This document shows positions 7,835 to 16,707 of a DNA stretch of 64,000 nucleotides, one piece after another. The DNA is from JACRCT01 sp036504155 (GTDB taxonomy: Bacteria > Myxococcota > Myxococcia > Myxococcales > UBA5297): the NCBI GenBank assembly GCA_036504155.1, contig DASXVQ010000043.1:1-64000 (forward strand). The letters run 5' to 3'. Under the pieces are notes generated by a model that saw only the letters and a list, made by a program, of their open reading frames with translations, did not search any database and was not told the origin of the DNA. A program made the translations under genes and the position numbers. Every line of letters begins with the position of its first letter. Positions within the stretch are counted from its first letter, which is position 1.

Positions 7835-9724
7835 ATGGCTCTCTCCAACCGAACGCGCACCAGCCTGGCGGCGATCGCCGAGGTGGTGATGCCCGCCGGG
7901 GCGCGCTTTCCCGCAGGCGGCGATGCCACGGTCCGGACCCTGGAGGCGGCGCTCGAGCGGCTGCCCGGCGCCTTCTCGCTGGGCCTCGCCTCGCTCGCCC
8001 GCATCGCCGACACGCTGGCGCTGCGCCACGGGCGCACCTCCATCGACTCGGTGCCTCGGGACCAGCGCCTGCGCCTGCTCGAGGCCTGGCAGAACGCGCC
8101 CGCCTACCCGGCTCGCTTCGCGTTCAAGGGGATGGCCACCGCGCTCAAGGCGGCGCACTTCGGCTCAGCCGAGGTCCGGGCCCTCTCCGGCTGCCGCCCG
8201 ATGCCCGAGCGGATCGACGAGCCCGCGCCGGCGTGGGCCGAGCAGATCGTCGACCTGGACCAGGCTCCGGCGGACGAGGAGCTCGAGGTCGACGTGGCCA
8301 TCGTCGGCAGCGGCGCCGGGGGCGCGGCCGCGGCCCGGCAGCTCACCAGCCGCGGGCTGGCGGTGGTCATCCTCGAGGCGGGAGGCTTCTACCGCCGGCC
8401 GGACTTCGTGGGCTCGGTCCTCGCCCGCTCGGCGCCCCTCTACGCGGCCTTCGGGGCGCAGTCGACGCTGGGCAACACCAGCATCCTCCTGCCCACCGGC
8501 AAGGCGGTCGGCGGCACCACGGTCATCAACTCCGGGACCTGCCTGCGCGCGCCGCCGTGGGCGCTGGACGACTGGAACCGGCTGCACTGCGCGCCGATGA
8601 GCACGCAGGAGCTGGAGCCCTGGTTCAGGACGGTGGAGGCCTGGCTGGACGTGCAGCCGGCCAAGCAGCCGGCGCTGGGCGAGCCGGCGCGCATCATCGC
8701 CCGCGGCGCCGAGGCGCTGGGCCTCGCGCACGGGCCGCTGCCGCGCAACGCGCCGGACTGCGACGGGCAGGGGACCTGCTGCTTCGGCTGCCCCACCGGC
8801 GCCAAGCGCTCGGTCGAGATCTCGCTGCTGCCGGCGGCGCTCAAGGCCGGCGCGATGGTCTACACGCACGCCACCGTGGACAAGGTCGTCCCGGGCAGCG
8901 GTGCGGGCGCCGAGGTGGTGGCCCGCGCCCCGGGCGGGCGGCAGCTCAAGGTCAGGGCACGCGCGGTGGTGATCGCCGCGGGCTCGCTGAGGACGCCGCA
9001 GCTGCTGCGCGCGTCGGGAGTCCGCCACGGCTGGCTGGGCAAGAACCTCTCCATCCACCCCGCAGCCGGGGCGATGGCGCTCTTCCCGTTCGACGTGAAG
9101 ATGGACGAGGCCATCCCCCAGGGCTACGGGCTCGAGGGGCTGCGCGAGCAGGGGATCCTGTTCGAGGGCGCGAGCACGCCGTTCGAGGTCACCGCGATGG
9201 GCCTGGATCTCCTCGGCGCGCCGCTGGTGGACGCCATGGAGTCCCACCGGCGGATGCTCACCTACGGCTTCAACATCCGCGACCACTCGCGGGGCGCGGT
9301 GCGCGCCGGGCCGGGCGGCGAGCCGATCATCACCTACAACCTGGGCTCCAAGGACGTCGCGCAGATGCGCTTCGGGCTGCGCGTCCTCATCGACCTCCTG
9401 GTCCGCGGCGGGGCCGAGCGCGTGTTCCCGCCGGTGTACTGGGCGCCCATCGTCCCGGCTTCGGTCGGCAGCCGCGCCCTCGACGCGCAGGAGCTGCACG
9501 CGAGCGACCTGTCGCTCACCGCCTACCACCCGCTGGGCACCGCGCGGATGGGGCTCGACTGCGCGACCAGCGTGGTGGACATGGACCTCAAGGTCCGCGG
9601 GATGCCGCCGGTGCTGGTCTGCGACGGGAGCGTGCTGCCCTCGTCCATCGGCTCCAACCCGCAGGTCACCATCATGGCCCTGGCGGCCAGGGCGGCGGAT
9701 CGGCTGGCGGATCGGCTGGCGTAG
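7835..9724 (+). CDS. GMC-family FAD oxidoreductase with fused helical N-terminal domain
   Basis: A 629-residue flavoprotein. Residues 1-~130 are a helical segment (RTSLAAIAEVVMPAGARFPAG...) that resembles the small gluconate 2-dehydrogenase subunit-3-like partner fused in front of some long-chain alcohol oxidases. FAD binding is shown by VDVAIVGSGAGGAAAARQL near residue 155 and by the GKAVGGTTVINSGTCLRAP motif. A Cys-rich segment (CDGQGTCCFGCPTGAKRS, ~309-326) is typical of the bacterial long-chain alcohol/cholesterol oxidase-like branch. The C-terminus holds the GMC catalytic histidine region AYHPLGTARMG and an SSIGSNPQVTIMALA segment near FAD. The likely reaction is oxidation of an alcohol group; substrate unknown. 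No signal peptide. It stands alone between cysE and the metal-efflux genes. Confidence 0.88.
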   Translation: MALSNRTRTSLAAIAEVVMPAGARFPAGGDATVRTLEAALERLPGAFSLGLASLARIADTLALRHGRTSIDSVPRDQRLRLLEAWQNAPAYPARFAFKGMATALKAAHFGSAEVRALSGCRPMPERIDEPAPAWAEQIVDLDQAPADEELEVDVAIVGSGAGGAAAARQLTSRGLAVVILEAGGFYRRPDFVGSVLARSAPLYAAFGAQSTLGNTSILLPTGKAVGGTTVINSGTCLRAPPWALDDWNRLHCAPMSTQELEPWFRTVEAWLDVQPAKQPALGEPARIIARGAEALGLAHGPLPRNAPDCDGQGTCCFGCPTGAKRSVEISLLPAALKAGAMVYTHATVDKVVPGSGAGAEVVARAPGGRQLKVRARAVVIAAGSLRTPQLLRASGVRHGWLGKNLSIHPAAGAMALFPFDVKMDEAIPQGYGLEGLREQGILFEGASTPFEVTAMGLDLLGAPLVDAMESHRRMLTYGFNIRDHSRGAVRAGPGGEPIITYNLGSKDVAQMRFGLRVLIDLLVRGGAERVFPPVYWAPIVPASVGSRALDAQELHASDLSLTAYHPLGTARMGLDCATSVVDMDLKVRGMPPVLVCDGSVLPSSIGSNPQVTIMALAARAADRLADRLA

Positions 9725-9784
9725 AGGCCCGGTCTCAACGGGGGTGTGGCGCGCGCGGTGGCTTTCGGGTTATCAACGACGCGT

Positions 9785-10096
9785 ATGGCTCGTCTGCTCC
9801 ACTGGCTGCCCATGATGGTCTTCGCCCTGACGCTCGTCGCGCAGGTCGGCGCCGCCGTGCAGCCGCAGGCCTTCTCCCGCTGCGAGGAGGAGTGCCCGGA
9901 CGGAGACGAGTCCGGCCACTGCCCGCCGGCCTGCAACTGCGCTTGCCTGTGCCACACGCCCAAGCAGCCGGCCCAGGCCCAGGTCGTTCCCGAGCGCCTG
10001 GCGGTGATCGTCGCGCGCGCGGCGCCGGCCAACGATGACTCTCCGGTCTGCCCCGACCTGGAGCCGATGCGGCACGTCCCCAAGGACGCGGCCTAG
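9785..10096 (+). CDS. Small exported Cys-rich protein at head of metal-efflux operon
   Basis: A 103-residue protein with an N-terminal membrane/signal segment (LLHWLPMMVFALTLVAQVGA) followed by a Cys/His cluster: CEEECPDGDESGHCPPACNC then ACLCH. Eight cysteines and two histidines within about 30 residues suggest metal binding in the periplasm. It sits about 100 bases before the outer-membrane factor of an RND metal pump on the same strand, so an accessory metal chaperone or buffer role is inferred. I use the ATG at 9785, where the signal peptide starts; an upstream GTG at 9746 would add 13 residues. No family name can be given. Confidence 0.7.
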   Translation: MARLLHWLPMMVFALTLVAQVGAAVQPQAFSRCEEECPDGDESGHCPPACNCACLCHTPKQPAQAQVVPERLAVIVARAAPANDDSPVCPDLEPMRHVPKDAA

Positions 10097-10201
10097 CGAT
10101 CGTTCCGAGCTCCTAGTCCGGACGCGCGCCTCGGCGCCGCACGCCCTCGCAGGCGTCGCGCGCCTCGTGCGCCGCTCTCGCATCCCTGTCGGAGTCCTCA
10201 C

Positions 10202-11446
10202 GTGGGCAACGTTCTGCCGGGCGCCTGTGCGCTCGTGGCCAGCGCCGCCATGTCCCTGGCGGCCACGCCTGCCGCGGCGCAGCCACGCGCCATTTCCTGG
10301 GCCGATGTCGTCGGCCTCGTCGAGGGCCATCCTCTGCTCCGGGAGGCCGGCTCGCGGGTCGCGGCGGCCGAGGCGGGCGTCGAAGCCGCCGGGGCCGTCC
10401 CCAACCCGTCGCTGGAGGTCGCGTTCGGGCGCGGCGCTCCCCGCGAGGGGACTGGCTCGGCTCGCTTCGAGCAGTCCTATGAGCTCTCGGTGCCCCTCGA
10501 TTGGCTGGCGCAGCGGGGGCCCCGGGTCGAAGCCGCTCGGTCGGGCGTCGACGAGGCCAAGGCGGAGGGACGCGCCCGGCGCCGCGAGATCCTCGTCCAG
10601 CTGGGTGGCCTCTACTGGAACGCTGCGTTCGACCAGGCCCGGGTCGACTCGCTCGAGGGCCTCGAGGCGCAGACCGCCGAGGTCGCCAAGCTGGTCGGGC
10701 TTCGCGTGCAGAAGGGCGAGGCGAGGCCCATCGAGATTCCCAGGATCGAGACGGAGCTCGAGCGCGTCCGCAACGAGCTCTCGGCGGCGCGGTCGCTCCT
10801 GAAGACGCACCGCGGGCAGCTGCAGCTCTGGATCCAGGGACTCGCCGCGGCGGACTGGCGCATCGAGGCGGGCGCGCTGGAAGCCCTCCCCAAGGTGGCC
10901 CAGGCCGACGCCACCGCGGTGGACGTCGGCGAGGCCCATCCGGCGCTCGAGGCCTCGCGCGCTCGCCTCCGCGCGCTCGAAGCCGAGGCGACCCTCGAGC
11001 GCCGGCAGCGCATCCCGTCCTTCTCGGTGAAGGGCTTCGCCACCGACGAGCTCGATCGCCAGGCGTTCGGCGGCGGGCTCGGAGTCACCCTCCCGGTCTG
11101 GAACTGGAACTCCGGCCGCATCGCGCAGGTCGAGGCGGCGCGCGAGGCGGCGAAGTGGAGGCTCGAGGCCGAGCGGCGTTCGCTCTCGGCGGACGCCACC
11201 GAGGCGCGCAACGCCTGCGCCCAGGGGCAAGAGGCGGCGCAGCGCTACCGGGACGCGATCCTGCCGATGGCGCAGAGCGCGGCCACCATGCTCGAGCGCT
11301 CGTTCCAGATCGGCGAGGCCACGCTGCTCGACGTGCTCGACGCGCGCAGGGTCCTCGGGGACACCCGCCGCGGATACCTCGCTGCGCTGCTCCAGGCCCA
11401 GCTCGACTGCAACCGGCTCCAGCTCCTCGCGGGAGAGGCACCATGA
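10202..11446 (+). CDS. TolC/CzcC-family outer-membrane efflux protein
   Basis: A 414-residue outer-membrane channel component of a tripartite metal exporter. A signal peptide (ALVASAAMSLAATPAAAQP) precedes two copies of the outer-membrane efflux protein repeat: long amphipathic helices such as VAAAEAGVEAAGAVPNPSLE and VEAARSGVDEAKAEGRARRR in the first, and EASRARLRALEAEATLERRQ in the second, with VTLPVWNWNSGRIAQVEAAR marking the equatorial beta-strand region. The GTG start has a GGAG eight bases upstream. Its stop overlaps the adaptor start in ATGA, indicating translational coupling. CzcC and CusC are the nearest named relatives; the metal is not determined. Confidence 0.9.
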   Translation: MGNVLPGACALVASAAMSLAATPAAAQPRAISWADVVGLVEGHPLLREAGSRVAAAEAGVEAAGAVPNPSLEVAFGRGAPREGTGSARFEQSYELSVPLDWLAQRGPRVEAARSGVDEAKAEGRARRREILVQLGGLYWNAAFDQARVDSLEGLEAQTAEVAKLVGLRVQKGEARPIEIPRIETELERVRNELSAARSLLKTHRGQLQLWIQGLAAADWRIEAGALEALPKVAQADATAVDVGEAHPALEASRARLRALEAEATLERRQRIPSFSVKGFATDELDRQAFGGGLGVTLPVWNWNSGRIAQVEAAREAAKWRLEAERRSLSADATEARNACAQGQEAAQRYRDAILPMAQSAATMLERSFQIGEATLLDVLDARRVLGDTRRGYLAALLQAQLDCNRLQLLAGEAP

Positions 11447-12789
11447 ACCGCACCGTCATCCTCTGCGCAGCGCTCGTCTCCGTCCTCTCGTTCTCGTCGT
11501 GCCAGGACGGCGCCAAGGGCACCCCCGGGCCGGGAGCCGAGAAGCGAGGCCTGCCGGAAGCGGCAGGCAAGGCCGGCCACGACGAGAAGGAAGCCGGCGA
11601 GGTCGGGGAGAAGAAGGAGGAGTCCGACCTCGATCGCCCGGTCGAGGACCTGTTCAAGGGCGACTGCGAGCACGGCATCAAGAAGTTCGAGTGCGACGAG
11701 TGCCGCTACGAGAACGGGGTGGTCAAGGCGCCGGGAGGGCTCTTCGAGGGCGCGCTGCTAAAGAAGGACACCGTCGGCAAGCACCGGGTCGAGGCGCCCA
11801 TCAGCCTCACCGGCGAGATCCGCTTCGACGAGCGGCGGGTCACGCACATCAGCGCCCAGACCGAGGGCGTGGTTCGCAAGGTCCACGTCACCCTGGGCGA
11901 CCGCATCAGGCCGGGCCAGCCGCTGGTGGAGATCGAGAGCCTCGCCATCGGTCAGGCGGAGAGCGAGTACCTCGAGGCCCAGGCGACCCTCGACCTCGCC
12001 CGGCGCAACCACGACCGGCAGGTCGAGCTGCGCAAGGAGAACATCTCCTCGGAGAAGGAGTACCTGCAGGCGAAGCAGGAGTTCGAGGCGGCGCAGATCC
12101 GCGCGCGCACCACCGGCGACAAGCTGCTCCAGTTCGGCCTGCCTGCGGCGGAGCTCAAGGGCCTGGGCCAGGGAGGCCCGCGCACCCGGCTGATCCTGCG
12201 CGCCCCGGCGGAGGGGATGGTGCTCTTGCTGCATGCCGTCCCGGGCGAGGTGGCCAAGTCGGAGGAGCCGTTGCTCACGGTGGGCGACCTCAGCTCGCTC
12301 TGGCTCTGGGCCGATCTCTACGAGCGCGACCTCGCGTCCGTGGTCGACCACCAGAGCGCCGGCAGCCTGCAGGCGATGGTGACGGTGAAGGCGTTCCCCA
12401 AGGAGGAGTTCCCGGGCACCGTCGACTTCGTGGGCCCGACCATGGACGAGGCGACCCGCACCGTGAAGGTGCGCATCGGCCTCAAGAACCCCACCGGCCG
12501 GCTGCGGGCGGGCATGTTCGCCAACGTCCGCCTCTTCCTCCCCGGCAAGGAGGAGACGCTGGCGGTCCCCAAGAACGCCGTCCTCGAGGACGAGGGGCGC
12601 GCCTTCGTCTTCGTGCACCACCACGGCGACTACTTCGTCCGCCGCCCGGTGACGCGCGGCAGGGCGTGGGCGGGCTGGGTGGAGATCAAGGCCGGGCTCG
12701 TCGGTGGCGAGACCCTGGTCAGCGACGGTTCCTTCCTCCTGAAGTCGGACGTCCTGCGCTCGAAAATGGGCGCGGGCTGCGCGGACTGA
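11443..12789 (+). CDS. RND efflux periplasmic adaptor lipoprotein (CzcB family)
   Basis: A 448-residue membrane-fusion protein linking the inner-membrane pump to the outer-membrane channel. The signal peptide ends at a probable lipidated Cys (SFSSCQDG). A charged linker (25-65) is followed by a short Cys/His motif DCEHGIKKFECDECRYE (~77-93), found in several CzcB-type adaptors and probably metal binding. The core follows: barrel-sandwich/lipoyl halves (AQTEGVVRKVHVTLGDRIRPG and ILRAPAEGMVLLLHAVPGE), a coiled-coil hairpin between them (ESEYLEAQATLDLARRNHDR and on), and a beta-barrel with VDFVGPTMDEATRTVKVRIG. It overlaps the upstream channel gene by four bases and ends nine bases before the pump gene. 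Confidence 0.92.
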   Translation: MNRTVILCAALVSVLSFSSCQDGAKGTPGPGAEKRGLPEAAGKAGHDEKEAGEVGEKKEESDLDRPVEDLFKGDCEHGIKKFECDECRYENGVVKAPGGLFEGALLKKDTVGKHRVEAPISLTGEIRFDERRVTHISAQTEGVVRKVHVTLGDRIRPGQPLVEIESLAIGQAESEYLEAQATLDLARRNHDRQVELRKENISSEKEYLQAKQEFEAAQIRARTTGDKLLQFGLPAAELKGLGQGGPRTRLILRAPAEGMVLLLHAVPGEVAKSEEPLLTVGDLSSLWLWADLYERDLASVVDHQSAGSLQAMVTVKAFPKEEFPGTVDFVGPTMDEATRTVKVRIGLKNPTGRLRAGMFANVRLFLPGKEETLAVPKNAVLEDEGRAFVFVHHHGDYFVRRPVTRGRAWAGWVEIKAGLVGGETLVSDGSFLLKSDVLRSKMGAGCAD

Positions 12790-12798
12790 GGCACGGGC

Positions 12799-15700
12799 AT
12801 GGGCTTCACGCTCTGGTTGCTCAAGAACCGGTTCCTCGTCCTGCTCGCCACCGGCGTCCTGCTGGCCGGTGGCTACGTGGCGTGGACCCGGCTCCCCATC
12901 GACGCCTTCCCCGACGTCACCAACACGCAGGTGATGATCCTCGCCAAGGCGCCCGGGCTCGCCGCGGTCGACGTCGAGCAGCGCGTCAGCTACCCCATCG
13001 AGCAGGTGATGCGCGGGCTGCCGCGGGTCAAGCAGGTGCGCTCGCTCTCCAAGGCCGGGCTCTCGCAGGTCGTCATCGTCTTCGAGGACGGCGCCGAGAC
13101 CTACTGGACGAGGCAGGTCGTCTTCGAGCGGCTCGGCCAGGCGCGCGAGAGCCTGCCGCCCGGGGTCGAGCCCGAGCTGGGGCCGACGAGCACCGGCCTG
13201 GGCGAGATCTTCCAGTACACGCTGGAGAGCGACCGCCACGACACCACCGAGCTGCGCACCATCCAGGACTGGATCGTCTCGCCGCTGCTCAAGCCGATTC
13301 CCGGAGTGAACGAGATCAACAGCTTCGGCGGCTACGTGAAGCAGTACCAGGTGCTCCTCCAGCCGGACAAACTCCTCAAGTACGGGCTGACGATCAACCA
13401 GGTCGTCGAGTCGATCGAGCGCAACAACGCCAACGCCGGCGGCGGCGTGGTGGTCCGCGGCTGGGAGCAGATGTACCTGCGCGGCGTGGGCCTGCTGCGC
13501 GACGTCCCCGACATCGAGCGCATCGTCCTCAAGGCGAAGGACGGGGCGCCCGTCTACCTGCGCGACGTCGCCGACGTCGTCATCGGCTCGGAGCCGCGGC
13601 AAGGCGCGGTCACCCGGGACGGGAAGGGCGAGGCCGTGGCGGGCATGGTGATCATGCTCAAGGGCGAGAACTCCAAGGACGTCGTCAGCCGCGTCAAGGA
13701 GGCGGTGGAGAGGACGCGGGCGACGCTGCCGGAGGGGGCGCGCATCAGCGTCTTCTACGACCGGACCTCGCTCATCGAGGCCTGCATCAAGACGGTGGTG
13801 GACGCGCTGCTCGAGGGCGGCATCTTCGTCGTCCTCATCCTCTTCCTCTTCCTGGCGGAGCTGCGCACGGCGCTCATCGTCGTCTTCTCGCTGCCCCTCA
13901 CGTTCCTGGTGAGCTTCATCGTCATGGGGCAGGTGGGGCTCTCCTCCAACTTGATGAGCCTGGGAGGCCTCGCCTTCTCGGTGGGCATGGTGGTGGACGC
14001 CTCGATCGTGGTGGTCGAGAACGTGCGCCGCCACCTCGCCGAGCAGCGTGACGAGGAGAAGAAGCGCCAGGTCGTCGCGGCGGCGGTCGCCGAGGTCGCC
14101 CGCCCCGTGGCGTTCTCGGTCGTCATCATCGCCCTCATCCTCGTGCCGCTGTTCACGCTGCAGGGCGTCGAGGGGAAGATGTTCGCGCCCCTCGCCCTGA
14201 CGATGCTGATCGCGCTGCTGGTCTCGCTGGGGGTCGCCCTCACCGTCGTCCCGGCCCTGTCGGAGCTGGTGCTCAAGCAGGTTCCCGAGCGCGAGTTCGG
14301 GTTCATCCGCCGACTGCACCGGGGCTACCTGCGGCTGCTGAACGGGGCGGTGGGGCACCCGCGCACCACGCTCGGCATCTCCGTCCTCCTGCTCGTGGTG
14401 GCCGGGGCGCTGGTCCCGTGGATCGGCACCGAGTTCATGCCTCCGCTCGACGAGGGCTCGCTCGCCATCAACGTGGTGCGCCTGCCGAACGCGGCGCTCG
14501 ACGGCTCGGTGAAGGTGGCCGACTACATGGAGCGGCAGCTGCGCAAGTTCCCGGAGGTGGACACGGTGGTCAGCAAGACCGGCCGCGCCGAGATCTCCGA
14601 GGACCCGATGGGGCCCGAGCAGACCGACGTCTTCATCATGCTCAAGCCGCGCCGGCAGTGGGGCACCGGCCGCGACAAGGCGTCGCTCACCAAGGCGATC
14701 CAGGAGGAGCTCTCGCAGATCCCCGGCCTGAGGTACTCGTTCTCCCAGCCCATCGCGCTGCGGGTGAACGAGTTGATCTCCGGGGTGAAAAGCGACGTCG
14801 CCGTGAAGGTCTTCGGGCCCGACCTGGACGCGCTCAAGGGCTACGCCGACCGGGCCGCGGCGGTGCTGATGAGCACGCGCGGCGCGCAGGACATCAAGGT
14901 CGAGCAGATCTCGGGCATGAGCCAGATCGACGTGGAGATCGACCGGGAGGCCGTCGCCCGCTACGGCATCAACGTCTCGGACGTCAACGACACCATCGAG
15001 ACCGCGATCGCCGGCCGCCAGGCCTCGATCCTCATCGAAGGGCAGCGGCGGTTCGCGGTGGTGGTGCGCTTCCCCGAGGCCTCGCGCGCCGACCTCCCGG
15101 AGATCGAGCGCCTCCTCATCGCCGCTCCCCAGGGCGAGCGGGTGCCTCTCAGCGAGCTGGCGAAGATCTCCCTCGTCGAGGCTCCGGCGCAGGTCAGCCG
15201 CGAGAACGGCATGCGCCGGGTCGTCGTCGAGGCCAACGTGCGCGGGCGGGACCTCGGCAGCTTCGTCGCCGACGTCCAGGCGGGCCTGGCGCCGCTGCAG
15301 AGGGAGCTCCCGTCGGGCTACTTCGTCGACCTGGGCGGGCAGTTCGAGAACCAGCAGCGGGCCATGCGCCAGCTCTCGGTGGTGGTGCCCGTCGCGCTCC
15401 TGCTCATCCTGGTGCTGCTCTACATGGCGCTGGGGTCGGTGGGCAGCTCGCTGCTGGTGCTGCTCAACCTCCCGTTCGCGCTGGTGGGCGGAGTCGTCGC
15501 GGTCGTCCTCTTCCGGATGCCGCTGTCGGTGTCGGCCGCCGTGGCCTTCATCGTGCTGCTCGGGATCGCGGTGCAGAACGGCGTGGTGCTGGTGGCGTTC
15601 TTCAGCCAGCTGCGGGAGAGCGGCGAGAGCGTGGCGGAGACGGTGCGCAAGGGCTGCGAGCTGCGCTTCCGGCCGCTGCTGATGACCGCGCTGACCAGCT

Positions 15701-15894
15701 TCATCGGCCACCTGCCCATGCTCTACGCCACGGGCTCGGGCGCGGACATCCAGAAGCCGCTCGCGGTCGTGGTCATGGGAGGCCTGGTGACGTCCACGCT
15801 GCTCACGCTGCTGGTGCTGCCGACCCTCTACGCCCTGGTCGCCGGCCGCGCGGAGCGGAAAGCGGCCTTGGAGGTGGCGGCGGCTCCTCGCTGA
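12799..15894 (+). CDS. CzcA/CusA-family heavy-metal RND efflux pump
   Basis: A 1031-residue proton-driven inner-membrane pump of the HME-RND family. It has the family topology: TM1 at the N-terminus (LLATGVLLAGGYVAW), a large periplasmic loop starting LPIDAFPDVTNTQVMI, TM2-6 near residues 335-480, a second TM7 and periplasmic loop, and a final TM block (VPVALLLILVLLYMALG to the end). TM4 reads FSVGMVVDASIVVVENVRRH, carrying the Asp and Glu needed for proton relay. This signature is not a clean match to the zinc/cobalt (DFG...DGA) or copper/silver patterns, so the metal is left open. Length is typical. It is co-transcribed with the channel and adaptor upstream and probably with the unknown gene 15 bases downstream. 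Confidence 0.94.
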   Translation: MGFTLWLLKNRFLVLLATGVLLAGGYVAWTRLPIDAFPDVTNTQVMILAKAPGLAAVDVEQRVSYPIEQVMRGLPRVKQVRSLSKAGLSQVVIVFEDGAETYWTRQVVFERLGQARESLPPGVEPELGPTSTGLGEIFQYTLESDRHDTTELRTIQDWIVSPLLKPIPGVNEINSFGGYVKQYQVLLQPDKLLKYGLTINQVVESIERNNANAGGGVVVRGWEQMYLRGVGLLRDVPDIERIVLKAKDGAPVYLRDVADVVIGSEPRQGAVTRDGKGEAVAGMVIMLKGENSKDVVSRVKEAVERTRATLPEGARISVFYDRTSLIEACIKTVVDALLEGGIFVVLILFLFLAELRTALIVVFSLPLTFLVSFIVMGQVGLSSNLMSLGGLAFSVGMVVDASIVVVENVRRHLAEQRDEEKKRQVVAAAVAEVARPVAFSVVIIALILVPLFTLQGVEGKMFAPLALTMLIALLVSLGVALTVVPALSELVLKQVPEREFGFIRRLHRGYLRLLNGAVGHPRTTLGISVLLLVVAGALVPWIGTEFMPPLDEGSLAINVVRLPNAALDGSVKVADYMERQLRKFPEVDTVVSKTGRAEISEDPMGPEQTDVFIMLKPRRQWGTGRDKASLTKAIQEELSQIPGLRYSFSQPIALRVNELISGVKSDVAVKVFGPDLDALKGYADRAAAVLMSTRGAQDIKVEQISGMSQIDVEIDREAVARYGINVSDVNDTIETAIAGRQASILIEGQRRFAVVVRFPEASRADLPEIERLLIAAPQGERVPLSELAKISLVEAPAQVSRENGMRRVVVEANVRGRDLGSFVADVQAGLAPLQRELPSGYFVDLGGQFENQQRAMRQLSVVVPVALLLILVLLYMALGSVGSSLLVLLNLPFALVGGVVAVVLFRMPLSVSAAVAFIVLLGIAVQNGVVLVAFFSQLRESGESVAETVRKGCELRFRPLLMTALTSFIGHLPMLYATGSGADIQKPLAVVVMGGLVTSTLLTLLVLPTLYALVAGRAERKAALEVAAAPR

Positions 15895-15909
15895 GGGCAG
15901 GATCGGCTC

Positions 15910-16632
15910 GTGCTGCCCTTCGCGCTCACCGACACGCTGCTCGGCCTCGACGCCCACCTGCGCCACCTCGCGGCCTCGGGTTGGAAGGTGAAGGCGGTGG
16001 CGACGAAGAAGGACCGCGGGCCCATCGACCTGGTGGATTCCCCGCCGCGCTTCCTCCGGGTCCAGGGCAAGCCGGTGAGCGAAGTCCACCTGAAGCTCGG
16101 AGGGAAGATCCTCTTCTCGTCCGAGGGCGGCTCCAGCAGCCTGCGGGTCGGCGGCGTGCCGCTCTACCTGTCGCGCACCGTGCCGATGCAGTCGCACTGG
16201 CTCGTCCCGGTCGATCCGGCGGGGCGGCTCGAGGACTTCGAGGCCAAGCTCTCCACGCGCCGCGGCGGCTTCCTGTGGCTCGGGGAGATCGAGTCCGCGG
16301 CATGGCAGGGTGGGGCGCTGGCTGCGCTGCTCAACGAGGATCTCGAGGCGAGCCTCGCTGGCGCGCGCTTCCTGCGCCGCGGCGAGCGGCTGTTCGTCGC
16401 GGCGGACCCGGACCAGCGCTGCGTACGGGTCATCCACCAGACCGAGGTCGTCGCGAGGCTGTCGGTGCTCTCGTCAGACGTCCTCAGCGCCGAGTGGCAC
16501 TTGCCCGAGCGGCCGCTGCTCGAGGGCCTCGAGCGCGTGGCGAGCGTCATCGCCTCGCTGGAGAATCCCTCCTGGCCGCCCAATGCCAACAAGAAGAAGC
16601 GCACGCCCGCGAAGCGGAAGACCGCACGATGA
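15910..16632 (+). CDS. Hypothetical protein at end of metal-efflux operon
   Basis: A 240-residue protein that I do not recognise. It starts at a GTG 15 bases after the pump stop, with AGGATC upstream, so it is likely read from the same transcript. There is no signal peptide or membrane helix. The sequence is mixed alpha/beta with a basic C-terminal tail (NANKKKRTPAKRKTAR) that could bind nucleic acid or phospholipid. No Cys or His clusters point to metal binding. The gene order suggests a role with the efflux system or simple co-transcription; no function is claimed. Confidence 0.7.
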   Translation: MLPFALTDTLLGLDAHLRHLAASGWKVKAVATKKDRGPIDLVDSPPRFLRVQGKPVSEVHLKLGGKILFSSEGGSSSLRVGGVPLYLSRTVPMQSHWLVPVDPAGRLEDFEAKLSTRRGGFLWLGEIESAAWQGGALAALLNEDLEASLAGARFLRRGERLFVAADPDQRCVRVIHQTEVVARLSVLSSDVLSAEWHLPERPLLEGLERVASVIASLENPSWPPNANKKKRTPAKRKTAR

Positions 16633-16707
16633 CCCAACCTGGGGCCGGGCGCCTCCTTGCCGCAGGGGAACGCCGGCTCCGATGATGGCGTTCTGGGAGG
16701 GGTCACG

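Noticed and set aside
11758..16437. A 1559-codon open frame antisense to the RND pump and adaptor genes
   Set aside because: Its translation is rich in His, Arg, Asp and Gln in the manner of an antisense shadow of GC-rich genes, has no domain, and the plus-strand genes are unambiguous.
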